Of a DNA stretch of 52,775 bases, positions 16,784 through 25,391 are shown one piece after another (position 1 is the first letter of the stretch; each line of letters opens with the position of its first letter). Below the pieces are notes generated by a model. The model was not told where the DNA came from. It saw nothing but the letters and a program-made list of their open reading frames with translations, and searched no databases. The translations under genes were made by a program, and so were the position numbers. This DNA is from CAZWSC01 sp964636385 (lineage in GTDB: Bacteria > Eisenbacteria > RBG-16-71-46 > CAIMUX01): contig CAZWSC010000042.1 of the NCBI GenBank assembly GCA_964636385.1, positions 1 through 52,775 on the forward strand, given 5' to 3'.

Positions 16784-19126
16784 TTGGAATCCAGGATGAG
16801 ATTCGGGATGACGGGCCGGCCGGCGATGATCAGCCGGGCGGCCCTCTTCCTGGCATGTCTTGCCTTTGCGCCGGCCGCTGCCGTCGGAACAGAGGATTCA
16901 CCGGACGAGGTCACAGACGATCTGCGCCCGATCGGGTCGATTCAGGTAACCGGAAACAGGACCGCCGAAATCCCACTGATTTTGAGGACCAGCGGGCTTG
17001 CGGTTGGGGAACCTGCGGGCGAGGCCCGCATGCGCCGGGCAATCCAGGCCCTTTACGGAATGGGGCTCTTTTCCAGCATCAATGTCGTGGAGAGACCGGA
17101 CTCTGCGGGCTTCCGCAGAATAGCCATTGAGGTCGCCGAGAATCCCCGCATCGGATCGGTGGAGTGGAGCGGCAACAGGGAGATGGGAACGGAGGACCTT
17201 CGCGCGGAGATCGATCTGCGCACCGGACGGCTGCTGGACCGCCGGATGCTTCACGAGGCCAGGACCGCACTCGAGGCTCTCTACCAGGAGAGGGGATACG
17301 CGTCCGCCTCGATCACCACGCATGTCAGCGATCCCGCAGACGGCAGGGTTGATGTCCGCTTCGAGATCGAGGAGGGAAACAGATTCCGCGTGAACAGGGT
17401 TCGCTTCGAAGGGAACGAGGCATTCACGGACGGGGAGCTGCGCGGAAGGGTGAAGGTCAAACCGAGGCGGCTGCTCAAGGATCGCCCCTACTCGGCGTCG
17501 GGAGTCAGGGAGGATCGGGCGCAACTCGAGGAGTTCTACCGCAACAATGGCCACATGGACGCCACCGTGTCGCTCCGGGAAGCGGAGTTCGACCAGGAAC
17601 GCGGACGAGTGGCTCTCGTCTACGATATTGCCGAGGGGCGGCTCTACAGTTTCGGTGGCATCGAGTGGAGCGGGAACACCGCAGTCACCACGGAAGCGCT
17701 GAAGAGCGCCGAAGCCGCACGCAGAGGAGACCCGTTCAGTGCCGGGGAGCTCCAGCGCACTGCGATGGGTGCCTACGAACTCTACACGGAGAAGGGGTAT
17801 CTCCTCGAGGTCTCGGTGGTGCCGGACACACGGATTGCCGCCGACACGGTCCACGTTCATTTCCGGATAACCGAAGGTGAACCGTCGCATGTCCGGGAAA
17901 TCGGCATAGTCGGGAACACCCGCACCCGCGAGCACGTGATTCGAAGGGAGATGACCCTCTTCCCCGGGCAGCTGCTCAGGCGATCCGCCCTGATGCGCAG
18001 CCAGCGTGACGTGTTCGCCCTGGGCTTCTTCGAGGACGTGCAGATCGACTACGAACCTGCCGGAAGAGGTACCGACGTCAACGTGACCTTCCGGGTCATC
18101 GAGAAGAGCTCCGGCACTGCTACAGCCGGTGCAGGGTACTCCAGCGACACCGGCCTGACAGGATTCGTGGAGTTCGGCCACAACAACATCTTCGGCAGGG
18201 GACAGGCGGTCAACCTGCACCTGGAGCGCGGAGGCAGGCGGGAGACATTCGACATATCATTCACCGAGCCATGGGCGTTCGGAACACGGACGTCACTCGG
18301 AATCCAAGTATACAACAGGATGCGCGAGTATGACTACTACACGCAGAAGCAGCAGGGCGGCGGCCTGAGTGTCGGGAGGCCCTGGTTCTTCAACTGGCCG
18401 GACTACACCCGTGTCCATGCGGGCTATTCGATCGAGGACGTGGAGTACAGCGAGATCCGGGGGCTGGCGCCCGGGAGCGAGGAGATACTCAGGGCGAGCA
18501 CCGGGCTGGCGTCACGCGTCAGCTTCACAATGATGCGCAACAGCACCGACAACCCCTTCCATCCCACCAGGGGGAGCCGCACCCGCCTCCGGCTGGAGTT
18601 GACTGGAGGGATTCTCGGTGGCGACCTCGACTACTTCAAGCCGACACTGGATCACCGGATCTACTTCGTGCCGTTCTGGACCCCGGCCCTCATGCTCCGA
18701 AACCGGCTGACCTTCCTGGGCACCTACACCTCGGGCGGTTCTGTTCCGGGATCCGAGACCTTCCGCCTGGGTGGCACCCGTGCCGACTACCTGCGGGGAT
18801 ACCCGGACTACCACGTCGTGCCGGAGGAGAACATCCGCCTGGATCCCGACGGAAGGTTGATCCGGTTCCCAGGCGGCAAGATCGGGTACACATTCACGGC
18901 AGAGTACCAGTTCACCATTGTGAACCCGGTTCGCGGGCTCCTCTTCATGGATGCCGGCAATACTTGGAACCGCTGGACCGATTTCAGTGCCGGGGACCTC
19001 TACACAGGCTTCGGGGCCGGCATCAGGCTCGAGATTCCCATGCTGGGCCCCATAGGATTCGATTATGCATACGGCCAGTCGCGGGAGAGGTGGAGGGCCC
19101 ACTTCATCATCGGCCCGGCGTTCTGA
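16784..19126 (+). CDS. bamA: Outer membrane protein assembly factor BamA (Omp85)
   Basis: The product is ~780 residues: signal peptide (hydrophobic run AALFLACLAFAPAAA), about five POTRA repeats (recurring 'V..GN' starts at IQVTGNRT, VEWSGNRE, VRFEGNEA, IEWSGNTA, IGIVGNTR), then a surface-antigen barrel with GSVPGSETFRLGG-type loop and a C terminus ending in aromatic-x-Phe (IGPAF). It inserts beta-barrel proteins into the outer membrane. The TTG at 16784 follows GAGGGA at good spacing; an ATG at 16796 (MRFGMTG) is an alternative, and either leaves a usable signal peptide. It lies 15 bases after clpC, so protein degradation and membrane assembly genes share a transcript unless a promoter is hidden in clpC. 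Confidence 0.95.
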   Translation: MESRMRFGMTGRPAMISRAALFLACLAFAPAAAVGTEDSPDEVTDDLRPIGSIQVTGNRTAEIPLILRTSGLAVGEPAGEARMRRAIQALYGMGLFSSINVVERPDSAGFRRIAIEVAENPRIGSVEWSGNREMGTEDLRAEIDLRTGRLLDRRMLHEARTALEALYQERGYASASITTHVSDPADGRVDVRFEIEEGNRFRVNRVRFEGNEAFTDGELRGRVKVKPRRLLKDRPYSASGVREDRAQLEEFYRNNGHMDATVSLREAEFDQERGRVALVYDIAEGRLYSFGGIEWSGNTAVTTEALKSAEAARRGDPFSAGELQRTAMGAYELYTEKGYLLEVSVVPDTRIAADTVHVHFRITEGEPSHVREIGIVGNTRTREHVIRREMTLFPGQLLRRSALMRSQRDVFALGFFEDVQIDYEPAGRGTDVNVTFRVIEKSSGTATAGAGYSSDTGLTGFVEFGHNNIFGRGQAVNLHLERGGRRETFDISFTEPWAFGTRTSLGIQVYNRMREYDYYTQKQQGGGLSVGRPWFFNWPDYTRVHAGYSIEDVEYSEIRGLAPGSEEILRASTGLASRVSFTMMRNSTDNPFHPTRGSRTRLRLELTGGILGGDLDYFKPTLDHRIYFVPFWTPALMLRNRLTFLGTYTSGGSVPGSETFRLGGTRADYLRGYPDYHVVPEENIRLDPDGRLIRFPGGKIGYTFTAEYQFTIVNPVRGLLFMDAGNTWNRWTDFSAGDLYTGFGAGIRLEIPMLGPIGFDYAYGQSRERWRAHFIIGPAF

Positions 19127-19224
19127 CACGGACTCTGAGCTTCCCGGCGGACCCGGTTCAGCCTCGGGCTCTTTCCCTCCGGCCGGGGCAGCCTGGGCCG
19201 ACGCAGGAGGGGCGATCATCTCGG

Positions 19225-19254
19225 GCGGGGAAAGCCTCTCAACCCGCCCCGTGA
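19225..19254 (+). other. Hairpin in the bamA-skp gap
   Basis: In the 147-base gap between bamA and the Skp-like gene, GGGCGGG and CCCGCCC form a 7-bp stem around a 13-base loop. It ends about 20 bases before the start codon and just before the AAGGGAAGGGA ribosome site, and no T-run follows. It could mark an mRNA processing point or lower readthrough. The rest of the gap shows nothing recognisable. Confidence 0.3.
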
Positions 19255-19273
19255 CAAGGGAAGGGACAACACC

Positions 19274-19822
19274 ATGAAGTCACATTACCTGGTCAGGGCC
19301 GGGGTACTGGCGGCCCTAGTGATCCCGGTCCTCCTCCTGTCTGCGGTTGCCGCGACGGCCAACGTCAAGATAGGGTTCATCAACTCGGAGGAAGTCCTCG
19401 AGGGGTATACCGGGACGCGTTCCATCCTCGAGGGTTTCAACCGCGACGTCGACATCTGGGTACAGGAGGCAGCCGCCCGCAAGCGCGAACTCGACAGGGC
19501 GGGACGGGAACTGACATCGCAGTCTCCGATGCTCAGCGACGAGAAGCGGAGAGAGATGGAGCAGGACTACCAGCGCCGACTGACCGAGTACGACCAGTTC
19601 GTCAGGAACATATGGGGCGCCGACGGCCTCGTTGTACGGCGGAATGAGGAGATCCTGAGGCCCATCGCCGCCAGGGTGCAGACGATCCTGGCCAGGATCG
19701 GCGCTGAAGAGGGGTTCGACCTGATTCTTGACGCGGCAGGGGGCACGATCCTGTACGCGGACCAGGCACTCGATCTGACGAAGAGGCTGATCGACGAGCT
19801 GAACGCTGAAGAGGCCCCGTGA
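19274..19822 (+). CDS. skp: Skp/OmpH-like periplasmic chaperone
   Basis: The 182-residue protein begins with a signal peptide (core ALVIPVLLLSAVAATA) and mature start NVKIGFINSEEVLEGY, the usual OmpH opening strand. A long charged, coiled-coil-prone helix follows (about 50-130, rich in Glu/Arg), and the end DLILDAAGGTILYADQALDLT matches the family's closing strand pair. Skp trimers hold unfolded outer membrane proteins on the way to BamA. The bamA-skp-lpxD order is widely conserved, which supports the call. ATG at 19274 follows AGGGAAGGGA. Charged helices are shorter than typical coiled-coil tethers and give no other function. Confidence 0.9.
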   Translation: MKSHYLVRAGVLAALVIPVLLLSAVAATANVKIGFINSEEVLEGYTGTRSILEGFNRDVDIWVQEAAARKRELDRAGRELTSQSPMLSDEKRREMEQDYQRRLTEYDQFVRNIWGADGLVVRRNEEILRPIAARVQTILARIGAEEGFDLILDAAGGTILYADQALDLTKRLIDELNAEEAP

Positions 19823-19877
19823 CCGGAGTCGGCCTGACCGCTTTCCGCGGCAGGGAGGATGAAGAGGTGGCGGCTGG

Positions 19878-20927
19878 ATGGAACTGACTCTTTCGGAGCT
19901 GGCGAAACGCCTCAATGCGGGGCTGGCCGGGGACGGGTCGGTAACGATCCGCGGTGCAGCCGGGATTCGCGAGGCATCGACGGGCCAGATCACCTTCCTG
20001 GCAAACCCCCGCTACCGTGAGTTCCTCGCCTCAACGAAGGCGTCCGCCGTCATTCTGCCCGAGGGGTTCGCTGATCCGCCCATCCCTGCGATACTGGCCC
20101 CCAATCCCTACATCGCCTATCTCGAAGCCCTCCGCCTTCTTCATGGTGACAGGAAGGAAGGTCCGGAGCCGGGGATCCACCCGACGGCTGTTCTGGGGGC
20201 CGGCGTGATGCTCGGGCCGGATCCGGCGATTGGCGCGCATGTCCATATCGGTGAGAATGCCCGGCTCGGGGCGAGGGCGATGATCATGGCCGGTGCATAC
20301 ATCGGTCCGGATGTGACCATCGGGGATGACTGTGTCCTGTTTCCGCGTGCCGTGGTCCTGAGGGAAACCCTTATCGGCAACCGGGTCGTGCTCCACTCGG
20401 GCGTTGTCATCGGAGGCGACGGCTTCGGATTCGCCCCCGATGGCCCCGGCTACCGTAAGATACCGCAGGTGGGGAAGGTCGTCATCGAGGACGACGTTGA
20501 TGTCGGTGCCAACACCACAATCGACCGGGCCACAACCGGTGAGACGCGGGTTGCGAGCGGCTGCCGGATCGACAACCTGGTGATGATCGCTCACAACGTC
20601 CAGGTTGGGGAGAACACGGTGATCTGCGGGCAGACCGGAATCTCCGGCTCGACCCGCGTCGGCCGGCATGTCACACTTGCCGGCCAGGTGGGCATCGTGG
20701 GCCACATTGAGATCGGCGATGATGCCCGGGTCGGTGCACAGGGTGGCGTGACCAAATCGGTGCCCGCAGGGGAGACATACTCGGGTTACCCGGCGCAACC
20801 GCACCAGCAGGCCTCCAGGGTCTATGCCGCATGCCGCCGGCTTCCCGAAGCTCTCAGGGAAATCAGGCAACTGGAGAAACGGATCACGGAGCTCGAGAGC
20901 CGTCTTGAGGAGAGGGACAGGGAGTGA
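19878..20927 (+). CDS. lpxD: UDP-3-O-(3-hydroxyacyl)glucosamine N-acyltransferase
   Basis: LpxD (349 residues) adds the N-linked acyl chain to the lipid A precursor from acyl-ACP. It has the N-terminal uridine-binding domain (TLSELAKRLNAGLAG, then ITFLANPRY), a left-handed parallel beta-helix of hexapeptide repeats (about 100-310), the GGDGFGFAPDG motif, and the catalytic His239 in LVMIAHN. A C-terminal helix (about 315-349) is normal for the trimer. The gene overlaps lpxC-fabZ by 4 bases. Length and motifs are standard for LpxD of FCB-group bacteria. Confidence 0.96.
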   Translation: MELTLSELAKRLNAGLAGDGSVTIRGAAGIREASTGQITFLANPRYREFLASTKASAVILPEGFADPPIPAILAPNPYIAYLEALRLLHGDRKEGPEPGIHPTAVLGAGVMLGPDPAIGAHVHIGENARLGARAMIMAGAYIGPDVTIGDDCVLFPRAVVLRETLIGNRVVLHSGVVIGGDGFGFAPDGPGYRKIPQVGKVVIEDDVDVGANTTIDRATTGETRVASGCRIDNLVMIAHNVQVGENTVICGQTGISGSTRVGRHVTLAGQVGIVGHIEIGDDARVGAQGGVTKSVPAGETYSGYPAQPHQQASRVYAACRRLPEALREIRQLEKRITELESRLEERDRE

Positions 20928-22249
20928 GCAACGACACCCAGAGGACCCTGGCCGGGCCGGTCTCCTACACCGGGCAGGGTCTGTTCACAGGGGAGACCAC
21001 CACCATCACCATGCAACGAGCCCCCGTGGGAGCCGGACTGCGGTTCGTGCGCACGGATCTCCCGGGACGCCCCGAGGTGCAGGTGGCTACAGAAAACGCG
21101 CAGCACGACAGCGCGGGGCTCAGGCGAACGGTGCTCTCGTCCGGCGGCGCGGAGGTCCACACGGTTGAGCACGTCCTTGCCGCGGCAACCGGGATGGGGA
21201 TCGACAATCTCCTTCTCGAACTTGACGGCATGGAAGTGCCCGAGCCGGAGGACGGCAGCGGCCTCGTCTTCGCACGCCTTATCAGGGATGCGGGGATTGA
21301 GGATCAGGGAATCCCCAGGTCGTATCTGACCATTCGCGAACCTGTCAGTCTTCACCTGGATGGCGGAGTTCAGCTCCTGGCCCTGCCGGACGATGGTCTG
21401 CGCCTCAGCTTCACGATCCAGTACGACGCTCCGGCTCCGGGCACTCAGCACCTGAGCCTCCTGGTCACCCCCGAGAGCTTCTTCAACGAGATCGCCCCAG
21501 CCCGCACATTCGGATTCAGGGAGGAGATCGAGGCTCTCCGCGCCTCCGGCCAGATCAGGGGCGGCACGCTCAACAACGCTGTTGTCTTCGACGGAGACGG
21601 TGTCGTCAATGAGGGCGGGCTGCGCTTCCCCGACGAGCCTGTGCGGCACAAACTGCTCGACCTCCTGGGCGATCTGGCCCTTCTCGGCAGGCCTCTGCGG
21701 GGCCATATCTCGGCCGTACGATCGGGGCATGCCTCCAATATTCGCTTTGTCCGGAGGATCATGGAGAGCTTCGGGGGAGGAGGCACACCGGGGCATGAGG
21801 ATCTCCTCGACAAGCCGCACTTCGACATCACCGCCATTCAGAAGATCATGCCCCACCGTTATCCCCTCCTGCTCGTTGACAGGATCCTCCTGCTGGAAGA
21901 CCGCAGGCGCGTTATCGGCCTCAAGAATGTGACGGTCAATGAGCCCTTCTTCGTCGGGCACTTCCCCGGTCATCCCATCATGCCGGCCGTGCTCGTAATA
22001 GAGGCGATGGCCCAGGTGGGCGGCGTACTGCTTCTGAGCACGGTGACCGATCCGGAATCGAAGCTTGTGTACTTCATGGGTATCGACAACGCCAGGTTCC
22101 GCAGACCGGTTCTCCCGGGTGACCAGGTCATCTTCGAACTTGAGCTGGTCCGCCTGAAGGGACGGATCTGCAAGATGCACGGCAGGGGGTTCGTCCGCGG
22201 CGCACTCGTAGCTGAGGCGGATCTTCTCTCAACGGTAGTGGATCGTTGA
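20924..22249 (+). CDS. lpxC-fabZ: Bifunctional UDP-3-O-acyl-GlcNAc deacetylase / 3-hydroxyacyl-ACP dehydratase (LpxC-FabZ fusion)
   Basis: One 441-residue chain carries LpxC (about 1-290) and FabZ (about 300-441). LpxC zinc ligands appear as His83 (TVEH), His242 and Asp246 (HKLLD); the catalytic His269 is in SGHASN. FabZ has HRYPLLLVDRI and the active-site His346 in GHFPGHP with Glu360 in EAMAQ. The FabZ stretch reads MPAVL where MPGVL is usual (Ala355 for Gly). The fusion links the committed lipid A step with fatty acid elongation, which compete for the same hydroxyacyl pool, and is a hallmark of the FCB group. GTG at 20924 overlaps the lpxD stop. Confidence 0.95.
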   Translation: MSNDTQRTLAGPVSYTGQGLFTGETTTITMQRAPVGAGLRFVRTDLPGRPEVQVATENAQHDSAGLRRTVLSSGGAEVHTVEHVLAAATGMGIDNLLLELDGMEVPEPEDGSGLVFARLIRDAGIEDQGIPRSYLTIREPVSLHLDGGVQLLALPDDGLRLSFTIQYDAPAPGTQHLSLLVTPESFFNEIAPARTFGFREEIEALRASGQIRGGTLNNAVVFDGDGVVNEGGLRFPDEPVRHKLLDLLGDLALLGRPLRGHISAVRSGHASNIRFVRRIMESFGGGGTPGHEDLLDKPHFDITAIQKIMPHRYPLLLVDRILLLEDRRRVIGLKNVTVNEPFFVGHFPGHPIMPAVLVIEAMAQVGGVLLLSTVTDPESKLVYFMGIDNARFRRPVLPGDQVIFELELVRLKGRICKMHGRGFVRGALVAEADLLSTVVDR

Positions 22250-22330
22250 AGGAGGCTGCGTGGAGCGGAGCGTGAGGCGTCCGTGGGATGGGCTGAAGTA
22301 CGGAAGCGGGATGCGCATTGGAGAGGCGAC

Positions 22331-23113
22331 ATGACCAGGATCGATCCGACTGCTGTTGTTTCGAAGGGTGCCGAGCTCGGGGACGATGTTGAGATAGGTC
22401 CGTGGTGCCGCGTCGGCCCTGAAGCCAGGATCGGCGACGGTTGCCGTCTCGATTCCTCGGTGGTGGTAGACGGCCGCATCGACATCGGCCCGCGGTGCCG
22501 GTTTCACCACGGCGCAGTGGCCGGAACACCTCCGCAGGACCTGAAGTACCGCGGAGAGCCAACACGCACCGTCATCGGTCCGGACACCGTCCTGCGGGAG
22601 TACTGCACCGTGAACCGTTCAACGTCGGAGGACGAACCAACAGTCATCGGTTCGCACAACCTGATAATGGCGTATGCGCACGTGGCCCATAACTGCCGCC
22701 TCGGCGACCATGTCATCCTCGCAAACTCCGTGAACCTGGCGGGACATATCGAGATCGGGGACTGGGCGATAGTCGGCGGCGTAACCCCGGTGCACCAGTT
22801 CGTGAGGATCGGCTGCCATGTCATCATCGGCGGCGGGTCGCGGGTGCCGATGGATGTCGCTCCGTACGTGAAGGCTGCGGGCAATCCCCTGCGGGTCTTC
22901 GGGCTTAACACCATCGGCCTGGAGCGCAGGGGCTTCCCGGCGGAGACCCGGGCCGAGCTGCAGAGACTCTACAGGATCTTTTTCCGCTCGAAGCTTCTTG
23001 TTGCACAGGCGGTCGACAGCATCCGCGCCGATCTCAAGCCCCTGCCGGAGATCGAGGAGTTCCTGCGATTCGTTGAACGCTCGGAACGCGGCCTTTCCCG
23101 CCCAGGCAGATGA
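22331..23113 (+). CDS. lpxA: Acyl-ACP--UDP-N-acetylglucosamine O-acyltransferase
   Basis: LpxA (260 residues) starts lipid A synthesis by acylating UDP-GlcNAc. It is a left-handed beta-helix protein with VGTPPQDLKY-like AGTPPQDLKYRGE, the catalytic His in AHVAHNCRLG, GHIEIGDWAIVGG and HQFVRIG, then a C-terminal helical tail. The ATG at 22331 (MTRIDPTAVV) follows GGAGAGGCG; the frame is open to 22283 but the family N terminus fits 22331. The acyl acceptor could be UDP-GlcNAc or, if the next gene is a true GnnA, its 3-amino analogue; the sequence alone does not decide this. Confidence 0.95.
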   Translation: MTRIDPTAVVSKGAELGDDVEIGPWCRVGPEARIGDGCRLDSSVVVDGRIDIGPRCRFHHGAVAGTPPQDLKYRGEPTRTVIGPDTVLREYCTVNRSTSEDEPTVIGSHNLIMAYAHVAHNCRLGDHVILANSVNLAGHIEIGDWAIVGGVTPVHQFVRIGCHVIIGGGSRVPMDVAPYVKAAGNPLRVFGLNTIGLERRGFPAETRAELQRLYRIFFRSKLLVAQAVDSIRADLKPLPEIEEFLRFVERSERGLSRPGR

Positions 23114-23157
23114 CCCGCGCGGCACGGACCGGGCGGCAACGGGAGGGAGGAAGGACC

Positions 23158-24249
23158 ATGTCGGATCCGATTCCGGTCAGCGTTCTGGGTTGCGGAAGAC
23201 TTGGCACATTCCACGCACGGATATACCGGGATCTTCCCGGCGCCCGCCTGGCCATGGTGGCCGACATCCATGAGGAGAGGGCCCGTGAACTGGGCGAATC
23301 TCTCGGGGTTCCCTGGACCATCGATCCGAACCACGCAATTGCCGAAGCGGAAGCGGTCTCCATCGCTACACCCACCAGCACGCATGCATCGCTCGCGAAG
23401 GCCTGCTTCGAGGTGCACAGGCACGTGCTGGTTGAGAAACCGATGGCCTTCTCCGTGGAGGGAGGGATGGCGATGATTGCCCGGGCAGAGGAGGCCGGAG
23501 TAGTTCTCGCCGTCGGTCACACGGAGAGGTTCAACCCGGCATTCCTTGCAATCCGAGACTCGGTGGGCACGCCCCGTTTCGTGGAATCCCATCGCCTCGC
23601 CCCATTCGTGCCGCGCAGTCTGGACATCGACGTTGTGCTGGATCTCATGATCCACGACATCGATCTCACCCTCTGCCTCGTTCGGGATCAGGTGGAAAGC
23701 ATTGATGCGGTCGGGGTGCCGGTCCTCACCGACAGGGAGGACATCGCGAGCGCGCGAATCCATTTCTGCGGAGGAGCAGTCGCCAACCTTACCGCCAGCC
23801 GTGTCTCACGGGACCGCACGCGAAAGATCCGCTTCTTCGCGGAACGAAGATACATCTCGCTGAATCTCATGGACAGGAAGGCGGATGAGGTTGTTCTGGA
23901 AGGCACCGCAGGGGCCGATGACGGCAGTGGCGGCCCGGCCCGGCCCGGGGTTTCGGGATCGCCGCCGGGCTCGGGCGGACCGGCCGGGGCTGACTCCGAC
24001 GAGGCTGCCCTGGCCGCCTACTTCACGGCACGGCGCCTCAAGCTGCGTCACGGAGCGATTGCCGTCCCGGATGCAAACCCCCTTCAGCTGGAGCTTGCCG
24101 ACTTCCTGCGCGCCGTCCGTGGAGCGCCACTTGAGGGCGCTTCGGGAAGGGACGGACTTCGAAGCCTGGAGGCCGCCCTGGAAATTCACATGCGTGTTCA
24201 GGAATCGCTCAGGCGTCTCGCCCCTGGTCAGGGCGGCATCGGGCCATGA
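23158..24249 (+). CDS. Gfo/Idh/MocA-family NAD-dependent oxidoreductase in the lipid A operon (GnnA-like position)
   Basis: The 363-residue protein has an N-terminal Rossmann fold (VLGCGRLG, residues 9-16), the family EKP motif (VLVEKPMAF near 95-103) and a His in LMIHDIDL that fits the catalytic position. A Gly/Pro/Ala/Ser-rich insertion at ~252-283 is unusual for the family. Lone Gfo/Idh/MocA genes between lpxA and lpxB recall gnnA, whose product oxidises UDP-GlcNAc at C3 before GnnB transaminates it, giving lipid A with extra amide-linked chains. No gnnB aminotransferase is visible here, so the role is open. ATG at 23158 follows GGGAGGGAGGAAGGA. The stop overlaps lpxB (ATGA). Confidence 0.8.
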   Translation: MSDPIPVSVLGCGRLGTFHARIYRDLPGARLAMVADIHEERARELGESLGVPWTIDPNHAIAEAEAVSIATPTSTHASLAKACFEVHRHVLVEKPMAFSVEGGMAMIARAEEAGVVLAVGHTERFNPAFLAIRDSVGTPRFVESHRLAPFVPRSLDIDVVLDLMIHDIDLTLCLVRDQVESIDAVGVPVLTDREDIASARIHFCGGAVANLTASRVSRDRTRKIRFFAERRYISLNLMDRKADEVVLEGTAGADDGSGGPARPGVSGSPPGSGGPAGADSDEAALAAYFTARRLKLRHGAIAVPDANPLQLELADFLRAVRGAPLEGASGRDGLRSLEAALEIHMRVQESLRRLAPGQGGIGP

Positions 24250-25391
24250 CAACCCTCTTCCTCCTGGCCGGTGAGCCTTCGGGAGATCTCCACGGTTCGA
24301 TCCTCGCGAGAGCCCTGCTTGCGCGCAGGCGCGACCTCGAACTATGGGGAGTTGGCGGGGAGCGAATGGCCGAAGCTGGGGTGCGCCTCCTCTTCAACTC
24401 GGAGGAGCTGTCCGTTGTCGGGATCTTTGAGGTTGCGTCCCGTCTTCGGCAGGTCGTGCGAGCCATGAAGGTGGTGCGCAGATTCCTTTCCGAGCGCCGC
24501 CCGGCCGGTTTCATACCGATAGACTATCCCGATTTCAACTTCCGCCTCCTGCCTCATGCCTTCCGTCTCGGCATTCCGATCGTCTACTTCATCAGCCCGC
24601 AGGTATGGGCCTGGCGTGCAGGCCGGGTGAGTTCCCTGCGGCGATACGTCAGGCGGATGGTGGTGATATTCCCCTTCGAGGAGAAGATCTACTCCGATGC
24701 GGGCCTGCCGGTGAGCTGGGTCGGCCATCCGCTGGCTGACCTCATCCCGCCTGCCGATTCCCCCGCGGAGGAGCGCGAACGCCTCGGCCTCGGCCCATCC
24801 GGTCCGGCTGTTGCCCTGCTCCCGGGGAGCCGCGGCTCGGAACTGGGCAGGATCGCACCGCTGCTCTCCGGTGTCAGGCGGGTCACTGACGCGGAGCGTG
24901 CCGCGGCCGGCGCGCCGCCGGTAAGATGGATCCTTGGACGGGCATCCGGCCTGGACCAGAGCGCCCGGCGTCACCTGGACGGGATGGGTGGCGGGTTCAT
25001 GGCGGAGTTGCCCGGAGTCGATGCACTTCGTGCGGCCGACTGCGCCATTGCCGCATCAGGTACCGCCACCCTGGAGGCGCTGCTTCTCGGGCGTCCGGTT
25101 CTGGTGGTCTACAGGATGCACCCTCTCACGTTCCAGCTGGCCCGCCACCTGGTGCGGGTCGAGCACATTGCGATGGCCAATCTCGTGGCCGGACGCCGTG
25201 TCGTGCAGGAGTTCATACAGAACGAGGCAAGCCCACAGCGAGTGGGGGCGGCCCTCAGTCGGCTCCTTGGCGAGCCCGGAGCGCTTGCACAGACGCGCCA
25301 GGCTCTTCTCGACGCGCGGGCCAGCCTTGGTCCCCCGGGGGCAGGCGAACGGGCTGCGGAAGCCGTCCTGGCGGCTCTGGAGCCGGCCTGA
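24246..25391 (+). CDS. lpxB: Lipid-A-disaccharide synthase
   Basis: LpxB (381 residues, GT19) joins UDP-2,3-diacylglucosamine and lipid X at the inner face of the membrane. Landmarks are LAGEPSGDLHG at the N terminus, GVGGERMAEAG, the catalytic-region IDYPDFNFRL, YFISPQVWAWRAGR, LLPGSRGSELGRI and the C-terminal ASGTATLE and NLVAGRRVVQEF. Length is normal. The gene overlaps the dehydrogenase gene by 4 bases and shares one base with the next start. The intermediate step (UDP-diacylglucosamine pyrophosphatase, LpxH or LpxI) is not encoded in the window. Confidence 0.96.
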   Translation: MTTLFLLAGEPSGDLHGSILARALLARRRDLELWGVGGERMAEAGVRLLFNSEELSVVGIFEVASRLRQVVRAMKVVRRFLSERRPAGFIPIDYPDFNFRLLPHAFRLGIPIVYFISPQVWAWRAGRVSSLRRYVRRMVVIFPFEEKIYSDAGLPVSWVGHPLADLIPPADSPAEERERLGLGPSGPAVALLPGSRGSELGRIAPLLSGVRRVTDAERAAAGAPPVRWILGRASGLDQSARRHLDGMGGGFMAELPGVDALRAADCAIAASGTATLEALLLGRPVLVVYRMHPLTFQLARHLVRVEHIAMANLVAGRRVVQEFIQNEASPQRVGAALSRLLGEPGALAQTRQALLDARASLGPPGAGERAAEAVLAALEPA

